Shown: positions 26,624-36,152 of the stretch, in pieces | Position numbering within the stretch: position 1 is the stretch's first letter | Layout of the letters: each line of letters begins with the position of its first letter | Source: Thermoplasmata archaeon | GTDB lineage: Archaea > Thermoplasmatota > E2 > DHVEG-1 | NCBI GenBank assembly: GCA_020054475.1 | Contig: JAHWGJ010000001.1 | Location: 1 to 64,000, forward strand | Length of the DNA: 64,000 nt | Reading direction: 5' to 3' | Notes under the pieces: model-generated | Seen by the model: the letters and a program-made list of their open reading frames with translations, nothing else | Databases searched by the model: none | Told to the model about the DNA's origin: nothing | Program-made: the position numbers and the translations under genes

Positions 26624-28102
26624 TTAATCAATTCCTTTCTTTATTTCTTCGGCTAATATCTGTGATGATATTATCACCATTGGAACTCCAATACCTGGAT
26701 GATTATAATGGCCTGTATAATAAAGATTTTTTACTTTTTTACTACTGTGGCTCGGTCTAAAAACAGCTGTTTGTCTTAATGTATGTGCTAGACCAAGTGC
26801 TGTTCCCTTATAGGCATTATATCTTTCTTTGAAATCTCTTTGTGTAAATATTTTCTTATAAATTATTGATTCAATAATTTTTTCTCCTGTTAGGTTTTCA
26901 AGATGTTTTAATATTTTATCAGAGTATTTCTCCCGTAAATCATCCGAGTCAACTAAATCAGGGGCTACAGGTACTAAAATAAATACATTTTCACAACCAT
27001 TTGGTGCGACTTTTTCATCTGTTTTAGAAGTACAAGACACATAATATGATGGATTTTCAGGCCATTTTGGATTATGAAATATATCCTCAAAATGATTTTC
27101 CCATTCTTTATCAAAATATAGGTTATGATGAACTAATGTTTTCAATTTCTTATTTAATCCTAAATACATTAAAAAAGCAGAAGGTGCAATTTTTTTCTTA
27201 TTCCAATATTTTTCAGTATAGGATATATTTTCTTTATCCAGCAGATTTGTTTCAACATATGGATAATCAGCATTTGATATTACTAGATCAGCTTCATAAA
27301 AACCTTTATCTGTTTCAACACCTTTAATTATTCCCTTTTCAACTACTATTTTTTTTACAGGGTTGTTAAATTCAAAATCAACATCATTTAATTTTGCTAA
27401 TTTTACCATAGCTTCAACTAATTGACCAATTCCACCCCCTATGGGAAACCAGACTCCTAAATTAAAATCAACATGAGACATTAATGAATATAATGCTGGA
27501 CTATCATAGGGACTACCGCCTAGAAAAACTATGGTATATTCTAAAATTTTTCTTATTTTGTCACTTGAAAAATATCTTTTAGCATAATGATCTAACTTAT
27601 CAAACATATGAAGTTTAGTTCCTTCAACTATAAGTTTTGGTTTTATAAAATCGGTAAAATGCTTGTAATCTTTGTATATGAAATCTTTCATGGCTATATT
27701 ATACTGATACTCTGATTTATCAAGATATTCAGATAATTTTTTTGATCCTCCTTCTTCCATTTTTTCAAATAATTCCTTATTTTTTTCAAGATCAGATGAG
27801 ACATCAATAACATCTTCTTTTGAAAAAAATACTCTATAAGCTGGTTCCAATCTTTTCAGTTTTAGATAATCTTCGGGCTTTTTTCCAAATTCATTAAAGA
27901 AATTTTCAAATACATCAGGCATTAAATACCATGAAGGACCCATATCAAATGTGAATCCTTTTTCTTTTAGAACTGATGCCCTTCCACCGGGTTGTTCATT
28001 TTTTTCAATTACCCGAACTTTATGTCCTTCTTTTGCTAATAAAGCTGCTGCTGATAATCCTCCAAATCCCGAGCCGATTACAATTATTGATTTTTTATTC
28101 AT
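26624..28102 (-). CDS. crtI: Phytoene desaturase family protein CrtI
   Basis: 492 residues. FAD-dependent membrane-associated desaturase that turns phytoene into coloured lycopene. N-terminal dinucleotide fold KSIIVIGSGFGGLSAAALLA, then VRVIEKNEQPGGRASVLKEKGFTFDMGPSWYLMP, typical of the family, and the C-terminal FAD signature HTLRQTAVFRPSHSSKKVKNLYYTGHYNHPGIGVPM. Its start overlaps the cyclase end by 8 nt, so the genes are translationally linked. Last gene of the carotenoid cluster. Confidence 0.93.
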   Translation of the reverse strand: MNKKSIIVIGSGFGGLSAAALLAKEGHKVRVIEKNEQPGGRASVLKEKGFTFDMGPSWYLMPDVFENFFNEFGKKPEDYLKLKRLEPAYRVFFSKEDVIDVSSDLEKNKELFEKMEEGGSKKLSEYLDKSEYQYNIAMKDFIYKDYKHFTDFIKPKLIVEGTKLHMFDKLDHYAKRYFSSDKIRKILEYTIVFLGGSPYDSPALYSLMSHVDFNLGVWFPIGGGIGQLVEAMVKLAKLNDVDFEFNNPVKKIVVEKGIIKGVETDKGFYEADLVISNADYPYVETNLLDKENISYTEKYWNKKKIAPSAFLMYLGLNKKLKTLVHHNLYFDKEWENHFEDIFHNPKWPENPSYYVSCTSKTDEKVAPNGCENVFILVPVAPDLVDSDDLREKYSDKILKHLENLTGEKIIESIIYKKIFTQRDFKERYNAYKGTALGLAHTLRQTAVFRPSHSSKKVKNLYYTGHYNHPGIGVPMVIISSQILAEEIKKGID

Positions 28103-28805
28103 TATTAACCCCCCTTTTTTTTTTCAATTTATTCTTAAAATATAGATAAAACATTAGATAAAATGATAACATAGAGAAATTATAGAAAAAATCCTCTAAT
28201 GGAATTGTCGTTATTCTTATCCCCCAAATTGCCTCAGGGTTGTAGAATACAATTATTGTTGAAGTCAATACATAGTTAAAAATTAAAAATGCTACAAAGG
28301 ATAAAATTATATAGAACCAATAAAGTCTTGATTTTAAGATATTTGGATAAAATTGATTTGCAACAAAAAAGAACAAAGCACAGGATAGCATTGACAATAT
28401 TGTATAATCTTGATAATAAAAAATGAGACCTAATATAACAAATAAAATTGAGATTAGATAATAAAAATATTTATTGTAAAAGATTTCTTTATCTTTTATA
28501 AAGTATACAAAATTTTCATAAATAAATATACATGAATATGGTACAACTATGAAAAATAAAATTTCTTCAATTGGTAATCCTGCTAATTTAAAACCTATAA
28601 GGTATTCTTCATTAAACCACCAATCTCCTCTGAATGTTACTATTGCATCCCATATTATATATACTAAGCCTACAACAGTAATTGAGGCAAATAAAGGTTT
28701 GTAAAATTTGTAATATTTGAATTTCCATTTAAATGATAGAAGGAGAGGAAATATCAAGATTATAAAATCTAAGGTTATATAATTTAAAATCATATACACT
28801 CCCAC
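28095..28805 (-). CDS. crtY: Lycopene cyclase (CrtYcd-type, fused)
   Basis: 236 residues, about six to seven membrane helices in two tandem lycopene-cyclase domains. Each carries the acidic signature: GLPIEEILFFIVVP (about 75-88) and TTIPLEDFFYNF (about 206-217). The fused form is seen in other archaea, while actinobacteria use two separate subunits. It closes beta-ionone rings on lycopene to make beta-carotene. Sits between crtZ-like and crtI. Confidence 0.88.
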   Translation of the reverse strand: MGVYMILNYITLDFIILIFPLLLSFKWKFKYYKFYKPLFASITVVGLVYIIWDAIVTFRGDWWFNEEYLIGFKLAGLPIEEILFFIVVPYSCIFIYENFVYFIKDKEIFYNKYFYYLISILFVILGLIFYYQDYTILSMLSCALFFFVANQFYPNILKSRLYWFYIILSFVAFLIFNYVLTSTIIVFYNPEAIWGIRITTIPLEDFFYNFSMLSFYLMFYLYFKNKLKKKRGVNNE

Positions 28806-28924
28806 ATATATTTTCGTAAATATCTAGTTAATATTAAATTTTTCTTTATTTTTTATTAATTGTTTGAATCTGTGGAAAGTGAAACAATTTGAAAGACATT
28901 CTTTAATTTTTAAAATAGTTAAAA

Positions 28925-29380
28925 TTATTTTTCAACAGTATATTTTTTATTAGCATATAAAAATCCAAAACATACACCTGTTTTAGCTTTGCTTTTTTGA
29001 TGATGTATGCTATGAGCATGTAAAATTCTTTTTACGTACTCGCTTTTTGGCCTATATCTTATTTTGATTCTTTTATGAAAAAAGATGTCATGAACAATAA
29101 GATATCCAAAACCATAAAGTGTAATTCCAATACCAATTGCAAATTTAATATCAAACCCTGACAAAGAACCAGTTAAAATAAATAAAAAAGCAATTATACT
29201 AAAAAATAATCCAAAAATATCATTTTTTTCAATTTTTCTCTTATTGGGTCTATGATGATCCTCATGAAAGTACCAACCAAATCCATGCATTACATATTTA
29301 TGGAGAAACCATGCAACTCCTTCCATGAAAATGAAAATGATCGATATAGTAAAAATATAGATAATAGCTGTTTCTATCAT
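28925..29380 (-). CDS. crtZ: Beta-carotene hydroxylase-like (CrtZ) di-iron membrane enzyme
   Basis: 151 residues, the usual short length of CrtZ. His motifs of the fatty-acid-hydroxylase class: FLHKYVMHGFGWYFHEDHHRP (H-x4-H...H-x2-HH), FHKRIKIRYRP, and HAHSIHHQKSK. These bind two irons near the membrane surface. Expected to hydroxylate the rings of beta-carotene to zeaxanthin. Lies 29 nt downstream of crtB on the same strand. Confidence 0.88.
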   Translation of the reverse strand: MIETAIIYIFTISIIFIFMEGVAWFLHKYVMHGFGWYFHEDHHRPNKRKIEKNDIFGLFFSIIAFLFILTGSLSGFDIKFAIGIGITLYGFGYLIVHDIFFHKRIKIRYRPKSEYVKRILHAHSIHHQKSKAKTGVCFGFLYANKKYTVEK

Positions 29381-29409
29381 AATTAATCAATTAGAATACT
29401 ATTTTTAAT

Positions 29410-30321
29410 TTAATTAATTTTTGTTTTTAATTTTGCTGAATTTCTTTCTTGAATTATATCAATTTTTTCGAAAAACTTAGTTTTATCATTTAGATTATTA
29501 TTTTCAACAAGATTCATTACTATTGTTGATACAATTGTACTAATATTTGGTTTAATTTTTTGATTATATACTAACATGGGTTGTTCATATATTTTCATTG
29601 CAGTCCAGAAATACATTTCTGAAGCTGTTTTTATAGGAATTAAATATTTTTTTGGAATAAATTTATATCCTTCTTCAGCTTTTTTTAACCATTTAATGTA
29701 ATAATTTATTTGTGCTCTTATAAAATTACTAAATGATTTTTCATTTTTAATTATATAATCATATTCCAATGATTTTAGTCCATATTTTTTTAGTTCTGTT
29801 GATGGCAAATATCTTCGTCCAAGTTTTATGTCGTCTAATATATCTCTGATAAAATTTATGTATTGCATTGATCGTCCTAGGTATTTTGCATATTTAAAAG
29901 ATTTTTCATCTAAATCAAGTATTTTTGACATCATTAAACCTACAACTTCTGCTGATCCATACATATATTGAATTGTTTCTTCGATATTTTCATAAGAATT
30001 TTTTATAATATCTTTTTCCATTGAATTAAAGAAAGCATCCACCCATTCTTGTTTAATATCTTTTCTATTTTGAAGATCAATAAAAGAATCAAGTACTATA
30101 TCTCCTGTTTTTTTTCCTTTTATTCCTTTATTATATAGGTCCTTAAATCTGTAAAATTCATCTATTTTTTGAGGTGTTGAATCTACTAAATTATCTGTTT
30201 TTCTTACAAAGGCGTATAATACGAATACATCTTTTCGTATTATTGATGGAAAAAATATACTACTATAGAAGTAAGTTTTACTACCCTGTTTAAATATTTG
30301 AAATAGTGATTTATTTATCAT
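29410..30321 (-). CDS. crtB: Phytoene synthase CrtB
   Basis: 303 residues. Joins two geranylgeranyl diphosphates to phytoene, the first committed step. Family motifs: FFPSIIRKDVFVLYAFVRKTDNLVD, where the first Asp-rich motif lies (R-K-T-D-N-L-V-D), YMYGSAEVVGLMM, and the second motif LGRSMQYINFIRDILDDIKLGRRYLP. First gene of the crtB-crtZ-crtY-crtI block. A geranylgeranyl diphosphate synthase is not in the window; archaea make this precursor for lipids anyway. Confidence 0.92.
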   Translation of the reverse strand: MINKSLFQIFKQGSKTYFYSSIFFPSIIRKDVFVLYAFVRKTDNLVDSTPQKIDEFYRFKDLYNKGIKGKKTGDIVLDSFIDLQNRKDIKQEWVDAFFNSMEKDIIKNSYENIEETIQYMYGSAEVVGLMMSKILDLDEKSFKYAKYLGRSMQYINFIRDILDDIKLGRRYLPSTELKKYGLKSLEYDYIIKNEKSFSNFIRAQINYYIKWLKKAEEGYKFIPKKYLIPIKTASEMYFWTAMKIYEQPMLVYNQKIKPNISTIVSTIVMNLVENNNLNDKTKFFEKIDIIQERNSAKLKTKIN

Positions 30322-30515
30322 AATAATTACCCCTTTGTATGGTTCTATTTTTTTATTTTATATTTATTAGTTATTATTATATTAATATATAAAAATATCT
30401 TTACAGTTATTTCCTTTTTATTTTCAACTATTTTTTTAATCTATCACAAATAGTTAACAATTGTTAATATATTTTCCAATATAAATAGTTTATTATTACA
30501 TTGTAGAATAAATTA

Positions 30516-31736
30516 TTATTCAAAAAAATTGGGACTTATATAACCATTAAACGAAATTGGAATAGTTTGATCAGTTCCACTTATCGAAAAATTACCTTCG
30601 ATGGTTATGACAAACCATTCAGGAAAGATTTTATCAACTCCTGAGGTAATTAACAAAAGATAAGGAATCGTCACCTCAGTATTTATACAAACCTCTTGTT
30701 TTGAAGGAATCCAACATGCCTGCATATCATTTTGTACAATAATCATTGTTTCATTATCAGAAAAGCTTGATATGTAGCATATTAAATCATTTGCTTGTAA
30801 AGTAATTTCACTAGGATTATATATTTTAAATCCAATTTTTGTTAAAACTCCATCTAATTTTAATTTAAATTCCGCAGATATTGAGAAATCCGTTGTACCA
30901 TTTATCAATAATAATTCTTTTATATCTGGAATTTCAAATTGAGTTTTGGAAGATATATTAATTATTTTTTGAAAACCAGCTATATGAGCTCCTGCCTTTG
31001 CATTAAGATTAATATAAACTCTATTAGCATTAAGAGCCTTATAGGATAAATTTCCATTGATTGAAAAATTCTTATAACTATCTGGATTTATTTCATCTGA
31101 TGTTATTTCAATACTACCAACTTTTTCATTTAAATCAGATTCAACTGTTAGTAAAATATCTTTCATTATTAATGTAAAATTATTGGGATTAAAAATCATT
31201 ATATCCCCGAGAAAAGAAATTCCTTCTTCTGTAACTTTTGATATTTCTGCATTTATAGAAATTTCGGGAGGATTTATATTTGAAATTACATCTTCTAAAT
31301 AAGCAATTAAAGTTATGTTAATTGGCACTATTTTATTAATTATACCAAAAAAATTGAATCCAATTTTTCCCGATATTTCATTAATAATTGGTTCAAAATC
31401 ATAATTTTCAAATGAAAAACTACTATTACTTATAAAAGTAGAATTTGATGATTCTGCTATTTCTCCCCCAATAATTTGAATATTTCCAAATACAGAACCA
31501 TTTTCATTCATACATTTTATATTAAAATCTTCCACAATTATTGAAAAAAAGTTTGGATTTTCAATATCAATTTTAATTTCAATAATAATTTCTTCTTCAT
31601 TTAATTCTAGTAATTCTACACTGGCGACAACATCAGGAGCTTCTATTGCTGTAATTATATAAAATAATACACCCCCAAATATTATATTAATAATTATTAA
31701 TATAATTACGACTAATACTCCTAAATTGATTTTCAT
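30516..31736 (-). CDS. Membrane-anchored protein with repeated LEA14-like (WHy) beta domains
   Basis: 406 residues: an N-terminal membrane helix (about 5-31), then three beta domains of about 110-120 residues each. All show the water-stress/LEA2 pattern of alternating strands with I-x-N-P-N-x-F/S: IDIENPNFFSIIVEDFNIKC, IMIFNPNNFTLIMKDILLTV and FKIYNPSEITLQANDLICYI. The domains face outside. LEA2-type proteins are linked with stress tolerance or lipid contact in other organisms; no function is known here. Confidence 0.7.
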   Translation of the reverse strand: MKINLGVLVVIILIIINIIFGGVLFYIITAIEAPDVVASVELLELNEEEIIIEIKIDIENPNFFSIIVEDFNIKCMNENGSVFGNIQIIGGEIAESSNSTFISNSSFSFENYDFEPIINEISGKIGFNFFGIINKIVPINITLIAYLEDVISNINPPEISINAEISKVTEEGISFLGDIMIFNPNNFTLIMKDILLTVESDLNEKVGSIEITSDEINPDSYKNFSINGNLSYKALNANRVYINLNAKAGAHIAGFQKIINISSKTQFEIPDIKELLLINGTTDFSISAEFKLKLDGVLTKIGFKIYNPSEITLQANDLICYISSFSDNETMIIVQNDMQACWIPSKQEVCINTEVTIPYLLLITSGVDKIFPEWFVITIEGNFSISGTDQTIPISFNGYISPNFFE

Positions 31737-31965
31737 AGTGGCTCAGCTTATATATAATTATAAACTATATTATATTTAAATATAAGCAAAATATTGTTTC
31801 AAAAAATTATCGGATTCTTCTTAGCCTTGATCTTCATAAATTTTAGAATGATGTAATGTATTTACAATGTTTTTTAAATAAGGTGAAATGTTTTATAAAA
31901 GAGTAGTATTAATATTGTTACACTAAATTATTATCATTTATGGAAAAAATATTAAGTGAAATAAT

Positions 31966-32853
31966 ATGAAATCAAAATATATTAGATTATTGCGCCCCGT
32001 AGCCTGGATAACATTCCTCCTCCCATTCTCTGTGGGTTTTGGTCTTGGTATAAAATCAAATAGCCATCCATTTATTATAATATATGCATTTATAGCATTT
32101 ATAACCTGGATGAGCTTTAGTTTTATTTTAAACGCTTTAGCTGATAAACACGTGGATAAATTTCACGATGGAAGATCAAAAGATATGAATCTTGCATATC
32201 AGTCGATTGTTACTGGTGAAATTACAGAGAAAAAAGCTTTGTACCTAAGCATAATATTTTTATTTTCTTCTATTATTTTTGCATGGTTAGTAAACACTCT
32301 TTTTTTCTTACTTATTTTAATTGTTGATGTGGTTGGATATATTTACTCAATGCCACCTTTAAGACTAAAGGCAAAACCTGTAACAGATATCATATGTAAT
32401 ACAACTGCAGGTGGTTTAATATTTATCGCAGGCTTAAGCATTGGTGGTGAAAATTTATATCCTCTTATAATTCTAGCAGTATTTGTAATGACTTCCATCT
32501 TTTATATCCCAACAGTTGTAACAGACTTCGAATTTGATAAAAAAGCAGGTATCAAAACATCTGCTGTTTATTTTTCGCCTAAAAGACTATTACAAGTAAT
32601 GTATCCTCTAACTGCATTTCTAGTTGTTATTGGATTAATTATACTGCTAACTGGAAATTTAGAATTGAAGCTAATTTCCTTACTTATAATTATATACACT
32701 ATTCCATCTACAATTGTCGCGAATTTAAGATTAAAAGGAGAAAGATTATTTATTCATGAAAATTGGATACTAGTTCCATTCATACTATTTTCAACTGTAA
32801 TTATTATTTACGGCATTTTAAAGGTTATGGGTTTATTTATTCCATTGAATTAA
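31966..32853 (+). CDS. UbiA family prenyltransferase (lycopene-elongase-like)
   Basis: 295 residues, about 8 membrane helices. First motif NALADKHVDKFHDGRSKDMN and second motif TDFEFDKKAGIKTSAVYF. The first motif (N-x3-D-x3-D-x3-D) and position beside the carotenoid cluster resemble archaeal lycopene elongases, which add C5 units, but homogentisate or geranylgeranylglycerol transferases share the fold. If an elongase, it would compete with the cyclase for lycopene. That conflict is noted as open. Preceded by a 230-nt divergent promoter region. Confidence 0.78.
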   Translation: MKSKYIRLLRPVAWITFLLPFSVGFGLGIKSNSHPFIIIYAFIAFITWMSFSFILNALADKHVDKFHDGRSKDMNLAYQSIVTGEITEKKALYLSIIFLFSSIIFAWLVNTLFFLLILIVDVVGYIYSMPPLRLKAKPVTDIICNTTAGGLIFIAGLSIGGENLYPLIILAVFVMTSIFYIPTVVTDFEFDKKAGIKTSAVYFSPKRLLQVMYPLTAFLVVIGLIILLTGNLELKLISLLIIIYTIPSTIVANLRLKGERLFIHENWILVPFILFSTVIIIYGILKVMGLFIPLN

Positions 32854-32887
32854 TTTTTCATTCCTAAAAATATTTTTATCTCATACA

Positions 32888-33619
32888 TTAATATTTTTTA
32901 TTAAATATGTAAAAGAGAACTGCAAGTAACGATATATGATATACGAATCCAATAACCAAAGGAACAATGTCAATTGTTCCATTTTGAAGTACTGATTCAA
33001 GTGACATAAGTGACCAAAAGTTTGGAATTGGACTAAATACGTATTTAAGATTACCAAGGTTGAGGAAAAAGGCGAATATTGGAAGCATAAATACTGTTCC
33101 ACCTATTTTGAAAATTGCGAAAGCTTGTACTTTATTTGATGCAAATGAACTTACTAGTAATGCAATAACTGGAGTAAAAAGCGCAAACAATATAGCAACT
33201 GGAATATACGCAAAGTATGAAAATTCTGTTCCTTCTAAAAGTCCTGAGAGTGGAGGGAATATCATTAATGAAATAAATGCAAAAAGAGACATGAAAAACA
33301 TACGATATATCAGATAACTATTTCTTGATATAGGCATAACTCGTAGAACTGCAAGTAAATGTTCGTCTCTTTCGTCAAGTATTAAAAATGCAACAATGAA
33401 GCTATAAATCATTGGAATCGCTATCGTAAAAAACATGAAAACCACTGAAAATTTTCCTGCTAGGGGAAACACATCTTCAATTCTCGGTGCGACTAAATGT
33501 ACAAGTATTCTTGAAAATACAATTAACATAACTGGATAAGCAAAGAATAAAAAAACAAACATACGATCTCTTATAATGTTTTTTAAGTCATTTACTGCAA
33601 GTTTTAGAACATATACCAT
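32888..33619 (-). CDS. ABC-2 type permease (second subunit)
   Basis: 243 residues, six membrane helices. Opening LKLAVNDLKNIIRDRMFVFLFFAYPVMLIVFSRIL and the VAFLILDERDEHLLAVLRVMPISRNSYLI segment are typical of ABC-2 exporter membrane subunits. Follows the first permease by 5 nt. With the zinc-ribbon ATPase it forms a complete exporter; the cargo is unknown. Confidence 0.85.
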   Translation of the reverse strand: MVYVLKLAVNDLKNIIRDRMFVFLFFAYPVMLIVFSRILVHLVAPRIEDVFPLAGKFSVVFMFFTIAIPMIYSFIVAFLILDERDEHLLAVLRVMPISRNSYLIYRMFFMSLFAFISLMIFPPLSGLLEGTEFSYFAYIPVAILFALFTPVIALLVSSFASNKVQAFAIFKIGGTVFMLPIFAFFLNLGNLKYVFSPIPNFWSLMSLESVLQNGTIDIVPLVIGFVYHISLLAVLFYIFNKKY

Positions 33620-33624
33620 ATCTT

Positions 33625-34341
33625 TTATCCTCCTTTCATTACAATATGTTTATAAAATGCCTTTTTTGCAATGAAATACAATAGCCCAATCCAGATTAAT
33701 TGATAAGCAATTCCATATGCAATCTCCCATAATTCCAGACTAGTAGCATCAAAAACACCGGTAAAAAGAACAAATGATGCTTGTGTAGGCCATAAGTAAA
33801 ATATTACATTTTCATAAAGTCCAGATAAATGTAACATTGGAGGAAAAAGTAGTCCAAGGAATGCAACTATCATAGCAAGTAAATATTCATTAATACTATT
33901 CACACGAGATACTAGGATGAATCCTAGAAGAATTAGCATAACTGATGTAAGTATTATACTAATAGCTAAATATGCTATGTTAAAATCAATACCGCCAAAG
34001 ATGCTTAATAGTACCACAAATATTGTTGCCGATATAATAGATAGGATTGTAAGTGAAGTTATTTTTGATAAAAGATAATCATCAACTTTCATAGGGGTAA
34101 TTACTAAAGCTTGAAGGACATTTTCCGACTTCTCAAATAAGATTAATGCACCAATAAACATTATGCCTATAATCGCTGGGTCAAAAAATAATAACATTGT
34201 ATGAAAAATTGGTTTATTCATATCAGGGACAGCCTGAGTTGTAAGAAAATATAAAATTACGCTTAGAATTGAAATATGAATTATTTTATATCTGGAAAGT
34301 AGTGTGAATTCCCATCTAAGCATATTTTTCAGATTACTCAT
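33625..34341 (-). CDS. ABC-2 type permease (first subunit)
   Basis: 238 residues, six membrane helices; NMLRWEFTLLSRYKIIHISI at the start and ALILFEKSENVLQALVITPMKVDDYLLSK in the cytosolic loop. Overlaps the ATPase gene end by four bases (ATGA), so it is translationally coupled. Weakly similar in layout to the second permease, suggesting a heterodimer. Confidence 0.85.
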   Translation of the reverse strand: MSNLKNMLRWEFTLLSRYKIIHISILSVILYFLTTQAVPDMNKPIFHTMLLFFDPAIIGIMFIGALILFEKSENVLQALVITPMKVDDYLLSKITSLTILSIISATIFVVLLSIFGGIDFNIAYLAISIILTSVMLILLGFILVSRVNSINEYLLAMIVAFLGLLFPPMLHLSGLYENVIFYLWPTQASFVLFTGVFDATSLELWEIAYGIAYQLIWIGLLYFIAKKAFYKHIVMKGG

Positions 34342-35369
34342 TTAAGCTGCCTACCTGTAGCTTTAATAAAAATATCATCTAAAGTTGCTTCTGCCGTATG
34401 TATAGTTTGAACATTACCTGTTTTTAAAAGATTTAAAAAATTGTTATTATCCGCCAGATTTTTTAAATCAAAATCTTGACTTAACAATTCACCATTTTTG
34501 AGATGTTCCACTTTAACAATTTTTTTACCATGTCTAATCTTCAACTCTTTTGGACTTTCAATTAAAATTATTTTCCCATCTACAATGAAACCTACTCTAT
34601 CACATAATTCATCTGCATCATTCATATTATGAGTTGTTAGAAAAATTGCTTTTCCTTCCTTTCTTTTTTGAAGGATTATATTTTTTATTAATCGTCTACC
34701 AACTGGATCAAGACCTGTAGTTGGCTCATCTAGGAAAAGAACTTCAGGATCATTAATTAAAGATCGAGCGAAGTTAAGTTTTGATTTCATTCCTTTAGAA
34801 AATGTGGCGACACGATCGTTTGCATCTTTTTCAAGTTCAACCATTTTTAGAAGATCTATAGCCGGTGTTGTTTTTCCCTTATAAAATGATGCGAAAAGTT
34901 CAAGGTTTTCAAGTGCAGTGAGTTTTTGATAATGATTAGGTAGTTCAAAACCTACTCCAATTCTATTATAGATGTCTGTTTTCCAATCAGTTAGATTTTT
35001 ACCTAATAACAATACATTTCCAGAATATTGTTTAAAAAGTCCAATCATTACTTTTTGTGTTGTGGTTTTACCCGCACCATTTGGTCCAAGAAATCCAAAT
35101 ATTTCCCCTTTTGATATCTCAAATGAAACACCATCCACTGCTTTTTTATCAGATTTTGGATATGTAAACTCTAGATTATTTACTACTATTGCATTTGATT
35201 CATCTGTTGTTTTATATTCTTGTTTTTCTTTAGGAAATGAAAATATGCCACTAGTGTTACATTTTGAACATTTAATTTCTATTGTTTCTCCAGAATTTCC
35301 AATAACATTAATTACATTCTTACAGTGAGGACATGCTACTTTTTTTGTTATAGTATTAGTATCACCCAT
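34338..35369 (-). CDS. ABC transporter ATPase with N-terminal zinc ribbon
   Basis: 343 residues. An N-terminal ribbon (about 10-45: ACPHCKNVINVIGN...KCSKCNTSGIF) is fused to an export-type ATPase: Walker A GPNGAGKTT, signature FSKGMKSKLNF, Walker B VLFLDEPTTGLD, H-loop FLTTHNMND. The C-terminal extension is DrrA-like. It drives the two ABC-2 permeases that follow. The ribbon is not usual for ABC ATPases and is closely like that of the membrane protein at 24 kb. Divergent from the split regulator, which may control it. Confidence 0.92.
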   Translation of the reverse strand: MGDTNTITKKVACPHCKNVINVIGNSGETIEIKCSKCNTSGIFSFPKEKQEYKTTDESNAIVVNNLEFTYPKSDKKAVDGVSFEISKGEIFGFLGPNGAGKTTTQKVMIGLFKQYSGNVLLLGKNLTDWKTDIYNRIGVGFELPNHYQKLTALENLELFASFYKGKTTPAIDLLKMVELEKDANDRVATFSKGMKSKLNFARSLINDPEVLFLDEPTTGLDPVGRRLIKNIILQKRKEGKAIFLTTHNMNDADELCDRVGFIVDGKIILIESPKELKIRHGKKIVKVEHLKNGELLSQDFDLKNLADNNNFLNLLKTGNVQTIHTAEATLDDIFIKATGRQLK

Positions 35370-35484
35370 CTTTTTCCACCTTTATCATCATATATTTCTA
35401 ATTAGATCATATATTTTATTGATATATTTGATTTGTGCAATACATGTATGATAGTTTATAGAGGATACCCAATATTCAAAAATT

Positions 35485-36134
35485 ATGAAAAAATTAACTA
35501 TTGAGTTGAAAGTAAAAGAAGAATTTTATGAAATGTTAAACTTTTTACTCGATAAAATAGAATCAATTGAACTAATTGAATTAATTAAACTAGATTTTGA
35601 ACAGGGAATAAAAATGGGTATTGCAGCTCTTAACATGAAGGAAGGATATAATATTGAAGATATTGAGATACCAGATTACATGGAAATGTTATCTGTTTTG
35701 AAACAGGATGGAAATAGGTATATTGTTGTTTCAAAGGTAAAAAAATTTAAAAAATTTGTTGGATTTGCTAAAAAATTTGATATTGATATAAAATGGGATA
35801 CCCCATCAATTTTAAAAAAGATAAAATGATAATTAGTGTAATGGGAGATGAAAAAAATCTAAAAAAGTTTTTAGACCTAATCAAATATTTAGGTGAAATT
35901 AAAAGTATCAGTTTTAAAAAACCAATATTTAATGAACAAATGATAATCTCATGTTTAACTGAGAAACAAAAAGAAGTTTTAATAGCTGCTAAAAAAAATG
36001 GGTATTATAGCTATCCTAGAAAAATTAATAGTGAGGAATTATCTAAAATTGTTGGTCTTAGTAAACCTACTGTAGTTCAACATCTCAGAAAAGCAGAAGT
36101 ACGTCTGGTTTCAAACTTATTAACAGGCTATTAA
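35485..36134 (+). CDS. HTH_10 (bacterio-opsin-activator-like) regulator, split at A AAA AAG
   Basis: Two overlapping frames together make one regulator of about 217 residues. Frame 0 (35485-35829) encodes the N-terminal sensor part [20 protein letters not shown] to [13 protein letters not shown]-stop. The -1 frame (35793-36134) encodes [17 protein letters not shown] and the HTH_10 domain ([48 protein letters not shown]). The frames meet at 35814-35820, A AAA AAG read as ..A AAA AAG in frame 0, a classic -1 slippery site. An ATG overlapping the stop (ATGA, 35826-35829) offers coupling as another route. An indel in the A-run is the third option. Divergent from the ABC exporter. Confidence 0.75.
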
Positions 36135-36152
36135 TATTAAATAAAAAAAAAA

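Noticed and set aside
35793-36134. Second half of the regulator as an independent gene starting at [11 protein letters not shown]
   Set aside because: The first residues (MGYPINFKK) are out-of-frame sequence of the upstream gene; homology-like content starts only after the frame junction at 35820. Any independent start would be the ATG at 35826.
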